Assembly (NCBI GenBank): GCA_046296295.1
Contig: JBKBLG010000003.1
Location: forward strand, 1-64,000
Origin: UBA10646 sp046296295
Lineage (GTDB): Bacteria; Bacteroidota; Bacteroidia; Chitinophagales; Chitinophagaceae
DNA: 64,000 nt
Direction: 5' to 3'
Part shown: positions 10,219 to 17,267 of the stretch, one piece after another
Position numbering within the stretch: position 1 is the first letter of the stretch
How the letters are laid out: every line of letters starts with the position of its first letter
Program-made: the position numbers and the translations under genes
The notes under the pieces: model-generated
Told to the model about the DNA's origin: nothing
Database searches by the model: none
What the model saw: the letters and a program-made list of their open reading frames with translations, nothing else

Positions 10219-10246
10219 AAAATCCCACGCCTAGGCGTGGGATTTT
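10219..10246. terminator. bidirectional terminator
   Basis: AAAATCCCACGCC and GGCGTGGGATTTT form a perfect 13-bp stem with a 2-base loop, with A and T tracts in the arms. It lies between the convergent YkgJ-type gene and the small membrane protein gene. Confidence 0.88.
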
Positions 10247-10279
10247 GAAATATATCGGTATATAGGGCTATTTTCTAAT

Positions 10280-10447
10280 TTAGCTTTTCTTTTGCCGGTC
10301 AATCAAGTTCATGGCATAAGCAAAATGCGTAACTACACCGGGTAGTGCCAACCAGAAAAACTCGCGGTACACTACCATAAGGGTAATCATCGCTGCAGTC
10401 CAAAGAAAAAAGTATATCCAGTTTTTAGTAGTGCTTACTTGTTCCAT
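10280..10447 (-). CDS. small hypothetical two-helix membrane protein
   Basis: The 55-residue product (from ATG 10447, MEQVSTTKNW) has two likely membrane helices, WIYFFLWTAAMITLMVV and a second around FFWLALPGVVTHFAYAM, and ends in a basic tail (RQKKS). A longer reading from TTG at 10468 is unlikely, because that codon lies inside a TATTTTTG promoter box. The function is not recognised. It lies just downstream of the TauE/SafE gene on the same strand. Confidence 0.6.
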   Translation of the reverse strand: MEQVSTTKNWIYFFLWTAAMITLMVVYREFFWLALPGVVTHFAYAMNLIDRQKKS

Positions 10448-10465
10448 GCTTGAAAAAGATTTTTG

Positions 10466-10473
10466 CAAAAATA
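10466..10473 (-). promoter_or_regulatory. -7 promoter box TATTTTTG
   Basis: An exact TAnnTTTG match on the minus strand lies 18 bases before ATG 10447. It supports the shorter start of the small membrane protein. No clear -33 TTG was assigned. Confidence 0.5.
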
Positions 10474-10496
10474 GGTTTGTAATGAATTCGATGTAA

Positions 10497-10871
10497 CTAT
10501 TGTTTGTCTAAAAACAACATTTTTCCGGCCAGCAATATGAGTACTACTGCAAATATTTTTTTGAGTAATGCTTGCGAAATACTCAACGATATTTTAGTAC
10601 CCAACCATGCCCCCACAATAAAAGTAATCGCCATAATACCTACCACTTTAAAATCGATATTACCCTTTTGATAATGGGCATAAACGCCTAAAATACCTAA
10701 CGGTAATAACAACAGCCCTAACGATGTGCCTTGCGCTTGTTGCTGGCTGTATCCTAAAACATATACCAAAGCTGGCACAATAATAATACCTCCGCCAATA
10801 CCTATAAGGCCACTTAACATACCAGCCAAAAGGCCAACAATGAGCAACAGCATAATGGTTTGGGCTGTCAT
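10497..10871 (-). CDS. TauE/SafE family membrane transporter
   Basis: The 124-residue protein resembles one half of the TauE/SafE sulfite or organosulfonate exporter family: GLLAGMLSGLIGIGGGIIIVPALVY (about 14-38) is the typical glycine-rich first repeat, followed by helices near 50-65, 75-95 and 100-120. Full-length members have about 250 residues with two such repeats; half-size members are known and may work as dimers. It starts 10 bases after the pyrophosphatase gene and probably shares its transcript. The substrate is unknown. Confidence 0.85.
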   Translation of the reverse strand: MTAQTIMLLLIVGLLAGMLSGLIGIGGGIIIVPALVYVLGYSQQQAQGTSLGLLLLPLGILGVYAHYQKGNIDFKVVGIMAITFIVGAWLGTKISLSISQALLKKIFAVVLILLAGKMLFLDKQ

Positions 10872-10880
10872 ATCAGTAGT

Positions 10881-11432
10881 TTATTTGTTCCCGAAATTTT
10901 CTTTGTAATGTTTCATGGCAGCGGTTACAATTTTCTTAGCGGTTTCTTTGCTTCCAAACTCTTCTACCTTAACAGTTTTATTTTCTAAACGCTTATATTC
11001 TTCGAAAAAGTGGCGAAGCTCGTCAAAGAAATGCTTGGGTAATTGATCAACATTATTCCAATGGCTTACCCCTGGGTCGTTAGCGGCTACAGCAATAATT
11101 TTATCATCGGCTTCACCTTGATCAATCATTTGCATTACACCAATTACTTTAGCTTCCATTAGCGTAAGTGGTTGTACTGGCAAAGAGGTTATTACAAGAA
11201 TATCCAGGGGGTCGCGGTCATCACCATAAGTTTGTGGAATAAAACCGTAATTCACAGGGTAATGGAACGATGAATAAATGATTCGATCTAATTTTAATAA
11301 ACCACTCGCCTTATCAATTTCATATTTGTGACGAGCACCTTGCGGAATTTCAATTACAGCATTTACAATGCGTGGTGCATTATCGCCGGCAGTTACACCA
11401 TGCCAAGGATGCAAAACAGTTTGTTGTGTCAT
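10881..11432 (-). CDS. ppa: inorganic pyrophosphatase (family I)
   Basis: This soluble enzyme hydrolyses pyrophosphate to phosphate and so drives biosynthetic reactions. The 183-residue form from ATG 11432 (MTQQTVLHPWHGV) has the family I signature DDRDPLDILV with the metal-binding aspartates, and IEIPQGARHKYEID and NYGFIPQT of the active site. A longer reading from 11483 would overlap crcB by 29 bases and adds a non-conserved N-terminus, so the shorter start is chosen. It lies between crcB and the TauE/SafE gene on the same strand. Confidence 0.93.
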   Translation of the reverse strand: MTQQTVLHPWHGVTAGDNAPRIVNAVIEIPQGARHKYEIDKASGLLKLDRIIYSSFHYPVNYGFIPQTYGDDRDPLDILVITSLPVQPLTLMEAKVIGVMQMIDQGEADDKIIAVAANDPGVSHWNNVDQLPKHFFDELRHFFEEYKRLENKTVKVEEFGSKETAKKIVTAAMKHYKENFGNK

Positions 11433-11454
11433 AGATTTTTGAAGTTGATTGCTC

Positions 11455-11832
11455 TTATAAAAATTTACTTGCGTAAATGCCAACTGCGGTTGCTAGAAAG
11501 CCCGTAATAAGCGAGGCAAAGCTAAACCATAAAAAACTAAAATATCGCTGTTCCTGTAAGAATTGTAAGCCTTCGTAGGTAAAACTAGAAAAAGTTGTAA
11601 ATCCACCACAGAAGCCTGTAACTAATAATAATTTTAAACTAATCTGCCAATGCGCTTGCACGCTTGTTTTAGTAATAACCCCCATAATAAATCCAATAAG
11701 CAGGCAACCAACAGCATTTACCCAAAATACACTACCTACACTATGAGATTTTGGTAGCCATAAGGTACAGCAATACCGAGCTACAGCACCAACAGCACCG
11801 CCCAAGGCAACCAAAATAATTTGCTTTATCAT
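11455..11832 (-). CDS. crcB: fluoride channel CrcB/FluC
   Basis: The 125-residue membrane protein matches the FluC fluoride exporter: GGAVGAVARYCC (about 10-21), NAVGCLLIGFIMG (about 40-52), and GFCGGFTTFSSFTYE (about 73-87) with the Phe box and the Na+-site region, plus four membrane helices. Dual-topology dimers export fluoride. It starts two bases after the lipoprotein gene ends and is followed closely by ppa, so the three may be co-transcribed. No fluoride riboswitch is visible upstream. Confidence 0.93.
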   Translation of the reverse strand: MIKQIILVALGGAVGAVARYCCTLWLPKSHSVGSVFWVNAVGCLLIGFIMGVITKTSVQAHWQISLKLLLVTGFCGGFTTFSSFTYEGLQFLQEQRYFSFLWFSFASLITGFLATAVGIYASKFL

Positions 11833-11834
11833 AT

Positions 11835-12263
11835 TTATAAATTACCACTTAGGGTATAAGCAATATCTACCAACCAACTATTGTTGCGTTTTACTACTTT
11901 TAACTTACGAGCTACTTTATCGTAGCTATTACTGTATTGTATGATAACTGTTGTATCGTTTAAATGCTCTACACCACCAATAGTAATAGAAGCTTCGCGG
12001 TATTGATTACGATCTTCAGTTGACTTGAGGCGGTAGGTTCGCTGCATAGCATCTAATGCTGCTTCATTTTGAGGCGTAGGCACCATAAAAAACTTACTTT
12101 TTTTAAACTTGCCTTTCAAGCAGCCGTCTACAAATTCGCGGCCCGCATCTAGTGCATTTTCGGCAGTAGTATAGGCTTCATCATCCCTAGCATTGCTACC
12201 GCCACATGCCGCTACCACAATCATTATAACAATAATACAAGATAAAAAGAGGAGCTTTTTCAT
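11835..12263 (-). CDS. DUF4878-like lipoprotein
   Basis: The 142-residue protein begins with a lipoprotein signal (MKKLLFLSCIIVIMIVVAAC, Cys20). The rest is a small alpha+beta domain similar to the DUF4878/NTF2-like lipoproteins of Bacteroidota: a helical part with ENALDAGREFVDGCLKGKFKKS, then beta strands ending NNSWLVDIAY. It is likely anchored to a membrane facing the periplasm. The function is not known. It is divergent from the acyl-CoA thioesterase gene, with a perfect inverted repeat between them. Confidence 0.75.
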   Translation of the reverse strand: MKKLLFLSCIIVIMIVVAACGGSNARDDEAYTTAENALDAGREFVDGCLKGKFKKSKFFMVPTPQNEAALDAMQRTYRLKSTEDRNQYREASITIGGVEHLNDTTVIIQYSNSYDKVARKLKVVKRNNSWLVDIAYTLSGNL

Positions 12264-12321
12264 TTACTGCAAAGTAACAAGTTAGATTTTAAATAGCACC
12301 ACTTATCAAACCATTTCAAAA

Positions 12322-12342
12322 GTGTTAGCACAATGCTAACAC
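12322..12342. promoter_or_regulatory. perfect 9-bp inverted repeat, candidate operator
   Basis: GTGTTAGCA (12322-12330) and TGCTAACAC (12334-12342) are exact reverse complements with a 3-base gap. The repeat covers the position where the -33 box of the thioesterase promoter (TATCTTTG at 12362) would lie. This suggests a dimeric repressor or activator site (inference). Confidence 0.55.
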
Positions 12343-12361
12343 AATAAGCGACTGATACAAC

Positions 12362-12369
12362 TATCTTTG
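12362..12369 (+). promoter_or_regulatory. -7 promoter box TATCTTTG
   Basis: An exact TAnnTTTG match lies 10 bases before ATG 12380, implying a 5' leader of a few bases only. The region around -33 is replaced by the inverted repeat at 12322-12342. Confidence 0.65.
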
Positions 12370-12379
12370 CGGCCGCATT

Positions 12380-12916
12380 ATGACAACAATAGCAAGCAAA
12401 ATGGATGGTAAAGTTGCAAGCGAGAGCTTTGTGATTATGAACGAGTTGGTACTACCAAACGATACCAACGTATTTGGCAACCTTATGGGCGGCCGCCTTA
12501 TGTATTGGATGGATATTGCCGCTGGCATTGCTGCCGGCCGCCATTGTAACGCTCCGTGCATGACGGCAAGTGTTGACAACCTGAGTTTTAAGAACCCTAT
12601 TAAACTAGGCAACACAGTACATATAGAGGCCAAGGTTACAAGGGCATTTAACACAAGTATGGAAATTCACTTGAAAGTGTGGGGCGAAGACCACTTACAT
12701 CAATACCGTTACGAAAGCAATGAAGCATATTTCACATTTGTTGCTTTAGACCCAAACGGTAAGCCACGCCCTGTACCTCCTGTATTACCAGAAACAGATG
12801 AAGAACGCAAGCAGTTCGATGGTGCCCTGCGTCGTCGACAACTTCGTTTGATACTTGCCAGTAAAATGAAGCCCGATGACGCTAGCGAATTAAAGGCGTT
12901 GTTTATAAAAGAATAA
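12380..12916 (+). CDS. acyl-CoA thioesterase (hotdog fold)
   Basis: The 178-residue protein is a YciA/BACH-type acyl-CoA hydrolase, which splits acyl-CoA into free acid and CoA. The motif LPNDTNVFGNLMGGRLMYWMDIAAGIAA (about 21-48), with the catalytic Asn/Asp region, and TASVDNLSFKNPIKLGNTVHIEAKV are typical. The C-terminal part beyond about 130 is charged and extended. Its promoter overlaps a perfect inverted repeat, so expression may be controlled by an unlinked regulator. A strong terminator follows. Confidence 0.9.
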   Translation: MTTIASKMDGKVASESFVIMNELVLPNDTNVFGNLMGGRLMYWMDIAAGIAAGRHCNAPCMTASVDNLSFKNPIKLGNTVHIEAKVTRAFNTSMEIHLKVWGEDHLHQYRYESNEAYFTFVALDPNGKPRPVPPVLPETDEERKQFDGALRRRQLRLILASKMKPDDASELKALFIKE

Positions 12917-12921
12917 ATCGT

Positions 12922-12949
12922 AAAGCTCAACAAAATGTTGAGCTTTTTT
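12922..12949 (+). terminator. terminator of the thioesterase gene
   Basis: GCTCAAC and GTTGAGC form a 7-bp stem (longer with flanking A-T pairs) with a short AAAAT loop, followed by TTTTTT. A dispersed motif copy (12952) lies directly after it. Confidence 0.85.
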
Positions 12950-13040
12950 AGCCTTACGGTAAATGTGGAACTATGAATAAAATCATATAAAATATTTTTC
13001 GCATTCAGATCAACCAAAACAAACATAATAGACAACACAC

Positions 13041-13178
13041 ATGCTACACCGCGTGAACAACACCTCTACAAACATTTTAGCGGGAGATGCAATTCTATAT
13101 GAATGTGCTACTACCTATCAAAGCTTTGTTCACTTTCTGGCAGCTATGGTACTTTTCTATTTCATTTTTAATGTTTGA
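13041..13178 (+). CDS. doubtful small ORF with C-terminal hydrophobic segment
   Basis: ATG 13041 opens a 45-codon frame (MLHRVNNTSTNILAGD...) that ends in a hydrophobic stretch, FLAAMVLFYFIFNV. A weak promoter-like box (TATTTTTC, 12993) lies upstream. It is not recognised, may be a chance frame or the N-terminal remnant of a broken gene, and is reported only because the stretch has no other gene. Confidence 0.2.
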   Translation: MLHRVNNTSTNILAGDAILYECATTYQSFVHFLAAMVLFYFIFNV

Positions 13179-13285
13179 GGTATTGTTGTAGCAATTACTG
13201 CAATGATTTTTTTGGGTATACTTGACAATCATCTGGATAGCATACGTATTATTATTATTAAATAATAATTTTTTTATTAATTTTA

Positions 13286-13510
13286 ACGCTTCAGGAAGGT
13301 GATACTAAAGGCAGCACCCTTGGGAAGTTTATAACAGGCACTAGCGCATTGAAAACGAATGGCAGTGAAATTACTTGGGCTAATTGCATTGAAACCTTTC
13401 GCTTTCACGGTATTGTACCATTTGAGCCATTAACCGGCTTTAATGGCAATTGTGGCACGATAAATGAACAGATTCGATGGTTGTTAAAATACTTAAGTAA
13501 TCGTTTGTAA
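13286..13510 (+). pseudogene. startless ORF, possible gene remnant
   Basis: The frame is open from about 13262 to the stop at 13508 and gives about 72 sensible residues from QEGDTKGSTLGKF onward, including RFHGIVPFEPLTGFNGN, with balanced codon use like the neighbouring genes. No ATG, GTG or TTG start stands at its 5' end, where the sequence becomes AT-rich and low in complexity. It looks like the C-terminal end of a decayed gene. The family is not recognised. Confidence 0.35.
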
Positions 13511-13519
13511 TCAATGATT

Positions 13520-13562
13520 CACCAATAGATATGGCGGCCTTTGGCCGCCATATCTATTGGTG
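13520..13562. repeat. 20-bp perfect inverted repeat with 3-base loop
   Basis: CACCAATAGATATGGCGGCC (13520-13539) is the exact reverse complement of 13543-13562, with loop TTT. No U-tract follows on the plus strand (next bases are GTATTAG), so it is not a classical terminator. It lies downstream of ccmF on the minus strand and after the ORF remnant. Confidence 0.8.
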
Positions 13563-13605
13563 GTATTAGTGTAGTATTCTGCGTCATCATTTACCGTAAG
13601 GTTAA

Positions 13606-16074
13606 TTATACTGCCTTTAACCGATGCTTTAGGCGAATTCGATACATCATGCTAATTCCAAAACCAATGGTCATTACTACAATTCCTAACCAAAGGATGT
13701 TGATGAATGGAAATTCGAGTACTTTAAGCGTTAGTAAATCTGTCATCCTACGACTTTCTTTCACACCAATTTCAAGTGTTCCTTGCTTTTCATCGGCAAT
13801 TTTGTTGAATGCAAATACCAAGCCTTGTGCAACTACAGAATCTTGCAATACCCTAAAATGTTGTTGATCGGCAGTGATGGCAATACCTGGGTTTACTTTG
13901 TAATAAGTACCTTCTTTACTAATTACTGTAATATCGAGTAACATAGCTGTTTCGCCTGCCGCTAATTGGTGCTTACCGCCTTTGTTATCTACTGTTACTT
14001 TGTTCAAAAACCACAATCCATTGGTATAAAAGGTAGTATCGCCTGCTTTCAACGTAACCGGGGTGAATTTGGTAGTATCTTCTTTATCGCCTTCAAGCCA
14101 ACTGGTTACATATACGAAAATATCTTTATTCCAATAATGTTTCGCATCGGGGTTCGCTGCAAAGCCTTCGCCTCCTTTATTGTTTTTAATAACATCTGGA
14201 TACAAGGTGAATGTTTCGCCGGTAGAATCATTTTCGAACTTTAAAGCAAAATGTTTTTTATCGTATTTATCGTTAACGGTATCGCGTTCGTAGGTTACAT
14301 GATACTTGCCCATTTGGGTACGAACACCCTTGAATAAGGTGATATTCTCCGCAGGATTTTCAGGGCCATCTTTTTTCAAAATGCTAATACCCGTTGTGTT
14401 CCAGCTCAGTATATCTTTTTTAGCACTGCTAATTAAAATACCTACCAACACCATTCCAAAACCAACATGAGCAATAGATGCCCCTGCCACTTTCCATTTA
14501 CCGTTCAAGCCACTAAAAATATACATGGCATTTCCAATAACGGCATATACACTTGCAAAAATGGCAATATGAATAGCTGCAAGAAACCCTAACCCATGCT
14601 TATTGTAATGGATAGCACCAAAAAAACTAATACATAAACTGATCACCAATGCTATTGCTGTTGGCACCAACAACTTCTTACCTAGCACAGCACTTTCTGT
14701 ATGCTTCCATTTCATGTATTGTGTGATGGCAGTAAGTAAGCCAACAATAATGGCTACAAAAATTTGTACTTGATTGAAAGCAAATTCTACATCTTCTGGT
14801 TTTGCAATTTTGGTACCGAATACTTTATTAAAAACCGGCGTTGATGTTTGCGCAATAATTACAAGGCCGCTCAACATAAACACCATTGCTCCAATGAACA
14901 TCCAGAACTCTCGGCTGTAGGTACTTTCTTCTTTGTGTATAGTGGGCATGTGCTTACTACGTAGAAAAAATAATACCAGAGCAGGAATGAAGAAAACAAG
15001 CACAAACGCTAACAGTTGTGCTGTCATATCAGCACCAGTAAAGGCATGTACCGATGTATCTCCCAAAACACCACTACGCGTCAGGAAAGTGCTATATAAC
15101 ACCAAAACAAAACTAAGTATGTAGAAGAGGTATGTTGTTTTTAAACTATAACCTGAATGCTTGTAAATAAGATTAGTGTGTAAGCCTGCAATAAGCAATA
15201 ACCAAGGCACCAAACTAGCATTCTCTACCGGATCCCAAGCCCAATAACCGCCAAAACTCAAGCTTTCGTAAGCCCAAGCAGCTCCCATCATAATACCAAC
15301 ACCCAAGGTTGCTGCAGAGAACGATCCCCATGAAAGCGAATCGTTAACCCAAGTATGATCTTTTTTCAACAAGCCAGCCATAGCATAGGCAAATGGAACA
15401 ATGGTACTTGCAAAACCTAAGAATAATACAGGTGGGTGTATAACCATCCAATAATTCTGCAATAATGTATTTAAACCTTGCCCATCTTTAATCATCGATA
15501 AATAATCGGCGCGGAGTTGGCCCGTTTCCGGATTCAACATAATAGGGGCATTATCTAAGAAGCCTTCTGCACGCAATAATGAAAAAGGGTTGGTACCAAT
15601 TTTTTGTTCGAAAACATATATTCCCAATAGCATGGTAGCCAACCAAGCTTGTGCAAAGCTTATAGTAGTCATTACACCTGCTTCCCATTTGCCCGAACGG
15701 GCTATTAAAATCCATCCTAATACACAATGCCAAAAGCTCCATAACAAAAAGCTACCTTCCTGCCCTTCCCAATAACAACTTAACAAATATTCAAAAGGCA
15801 ACTCTCTACTACTATGCTGCCAAGCATATTTGTATTCGAAATAATGATTGTAAATGATGTAGAATAACGTTAGAAATACAGCCAGCACACTAATGGTTTC
15901 AGCAGCAAAGGCCCAACGACCTAACCGCTTCCATTGTTGAGCCGATTCGCTTAAATCGGCCTGCTGCCAACTTTTGTAAAAGGCAACTGTTGCCAACAGT
16001 GATGCAGTGAACGACAATACCGTGAAGAACTGCCCAATGTAACCGGGCAGTAAGTGTTCGCCAAAATATTCCAT
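13606..16074 (-). CDS. ccmF: cytochrome c biogenesis protein CcmF/CcsA-type haem lyase
   Basis: This large inner-membrane protein (822 residues) takes part in attaching haem to apocytochrome c. It has about 15 membrane helices and the tryptophan-rich WWD-type motif GGYWAWDPVENASLVPWLLL (about 266-285) that binds haem with flanking histidines. The region from about 590 to 780 is a large soluble periplasmic part, and a final helix lies near 790-812. The length exceeds that of E. coli CcmF (about 650), chiefly through this soluble part. It follows ccmE by 37 bases, forming a minus-strand cytochrome c maturation operon. Other ccm genes are not in the window. Confidence 0.92.
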   Translation of the reverse strand: MEYFGEHLLPGYIGQFFTVLSFTASLLATVAFYKSWQQADLSESAQQWKRLGRWAFAAETISVLAVFLTLFYIIYNHYFEYKYAWQHSSRELPFEYLLSCYWEGQEGSFLLWSFWHCVLGWILIARSGKWEAGVMTTISFAQAWLATMLLGIYVFEQKIGTNPFSLLRAEGFLDNAPIMLNPETGQLRADYLSMIKDGQGLNTLLQNYWMVIHPPVLFLGFASTIVPFAYAMAGLLKKDHTWVNDSLSWGSFSAATLGVGIMMGAAWAYESLSFGGYWAWDPVENASLVPWLLLIAGLHTNLIYKHSGYSLKTTYLFYILSFVLVLYSTFLTRSGVLGDTSVHAFTGADMTAQLLAFVLVFFIPALVLFFLRSKHMPTIHKEESTYSREFWMFIGAMVFMLSGLVIIAQTSTPVFNKVFGTKIAKPEDVEFAFNQVQIFVAIIVGLLTAITQYMKWKHTESAVLGKKLLVPTAIALVISLCISFFGAIHYNKHGLGFLAAIHIAIFASVYAVIGNAMYIFSGLNGKWKVAGASIAHVGFGMVLVGILISSAKKDILSWNTTGISILKKDGPENPAENITLFKGVRTQMGKYHVTYERDTVNDKYDKKHFALKFENDSTGETFTLYPDVIKNNKGGEGFAANPDAKHYWNKDIFVYVTSWLEGDKEDTTKFTPVTLKAGDTTFYTNGLWFLNKVTVDNKGGKHQLAAGETAMLLDITVISKEGTYYKVNPGIAITADQQHFRVLQDSVVAQGLVFAFNKIADEKQGTLEIGVKESRRMTDLLTLKVLEFPFINILWLGIVVMTIGFGISMMYRIRLKHRLKAV

Positions 16075-16111
16075 GCTAAAATGGTAGTGCTAAATGTGCT
16101 AAAATAAAATC

Positions 16112-16531
16112 TTATCCTTTGGCAGTTTCGTTGATTTTCTCACCAGCTTTCTGCATATCGTCTTTATACTTACTAGGGCATTTTAAAAGTATGCCCTGCT
16201 TATCTCTAATTTGAAAAACGCCATCTTCAATTTTGCCCTTCAATACAATACGTTCACTTTTTTCCATATCGGTAGGCTTTTCAAAATAGTATGCAACAGG
16301 CATGGTATTACCAAGGGTATCTACGGCTGTAAATGCAACATGGTTAGGATTTTTAACCGGATCGTATTGCAATGAACCGGGTTGTAATTTAGCAATCACA
16401 GTTACGGTTTTACCAGATTTTTCTTTAGCGCTTGCAATGGTTTCGTAGGTAGTAACATCGCCCATGTAACTAATTAACACCACAATGGCGGCGGCTATTA
16501 ACACCAATGCTGCAATATGCGTTTTCTTCAT
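16112..16531 (-). CDS. ccmE: haem chaperone CcmE, cysteine variant
   Basis: CcmE carries haem across the periplasm to the CcmF lyase. The 139-residue protein has one N-terminal membrane helix (about 6-22) and an OB-fold domain (about 40-125) with GKTVTVIAKLQPGS and VLKGKIEDGVFQ. In the classical family haem is bound covalently by a His in HxxxY; here the position reads Cys118-Pro-Ser-Lys-Tyr122, the CxxxY form described for a minority of bacteria and archaea. It directly precedes ccmF. Confidence 0.9.
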   Translation of the reverse strand: MKKTHIAALVLIAAAIVVLISYMGDVTTYETIASAKEKSGKTVTVIAKLQPGSLQYDPVKNPNHVAFTAVDTLGNTMPVAYYFEKPTDMEKSERIVLKGKIEDGVFQIRDKQGILLKCPSKYKDDMQKAGEKINETAKG

Positions 16532-16630
16532 AGTATTCTAATCCCGTTTTGTATGCGAAATTACGTGTATTACACATAGGCTTGGCGATTATCACCTTAC
16601 GGTAAAAGTTAAAAGCTCGTTAGAACGAAC

Positions 16631-16638
16631 TATGTTTG
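16631..16638 (+). promoter_or_regulatory. -7 promoter box TATGTTTG
   Basis: An exact TAnnTTTG match lies 21 bases before ATG 16660. It shows that the longer reading from TTG 16636 is wrong, because that codon lies in the promoter. Confidence 0.6.
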
Positions 16639-16659
16639 ATGCATTACTGTTTTATAAGT

Positions 16660-17190
16660 ATGCAAGCATCAACAAGCAGCCCTATTGGCATTACTCAGTT
16701 CCGTAATTTTTACACGCGTATTACATTACTTGGTTTTTTGCTGGCAACCATTATCATGGCCTTCATGGGCACGCTTCCTGTACAAATGGCTTACAATGTA
16801 GAACGATTGTTAACAATGGCATTGATTACCAGCATTTGGGTTTTGGGCTTCATACTTCCTTATACCATTATTTTGGCACTAGCATGTGCTGTTGGTTTTT
16901 GGTACAACTTTCAATTATTCAGCATTAGTGCAAGCTTTGAATGGAGCGGTTATGCAATGCTGCTGTTAGCCTTTGCTATGCCTGTCAAAATTTTTAAAAA
17001 ACCCGTACAGCTCCTTTACGCAAGTCGTATCTTAAGTGTTAGCGTTATCAACTTTATGATCATATTCCAACACTTTCACGGTGGTGCCGCACCATTGTAT
17101 GCATTACTAGCATTGCCATGGCTACCTTGGTGGCGTTGGTACCAACAATTTAATCGTCGCTGGGAAAACGATGCCTGGTTTAATGCATAA
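16660..17190 (+). CDS. hypothetical multi-helix membrane protein
   Basis: The 176-residue protein has about five hydrophobic helices (near 20-40, 50-72, 74-95, 98-115 and 125-160) and ends in an aromatic, charged tail (WWRWYQQFNRRWENDAWFNA). No family is recognised. The start at ATG 16660 follows an exact promoter box. The gene stands alone between divergent ccmE and the GH13 gene. Confidence 0.65.
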   Translation: MQASTSSPIGITQFRNFYTRITLLGFLLATIIMAFMGTLPVQMAYNVERLLTMALITSIWVLGFILPYTIILALACAVGFWYNFQLFSISASFEWSGYAMLLLAFAMPVKIFKKPVQLLYASRILSVSVINFMIIFQHFHGGAAPLYALLALPWLPWWRWYQQFNRRWENDAWFNA

Positions 17191-17267
17191 CTTTTGTGTA
17201 AAAATTACACAAAAGAACTACCTCATTTGTGGTTAGCAACTTACCTTTACACCACAAATACTCAAGT

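Larger units (their letters stand above)
12950..13605. other. gene-poor stretch of about 650 bases
   Basis: No standard gene is seen here. From left to right it holds a dispersed motif copy (12952-12965), a doubtful 45-codon ORF (13041-13178), an AT-rich run with repeated ATT near 13245-13285, a startless 72-codon open frame (13292-13510), a 20-bp perfect hairpin (13520-13562) and another dispersed motif copy (13588-13601). The mix suggests eroded sequence between two functional blocks. Confidence 0.6.

Noticed and set aside
11456..11834. Possible fluoride riboswitch for crcB
   Set aside because: Only two bases separate crcB from the upstream gene, and no riboswitch core was seen.
12709..13038. 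Minus-strand ORF of 109 codons over the thioesterase end
   Set aside because: It is antisense to a clear gene and crosses a terminator; judged a shadow frame.
13541..13867. Plus-strand ORF of 108 codons over the ccmF end
   Set aside because: It is antisense to ccmF, includes the hairpin arm, and has no family features.
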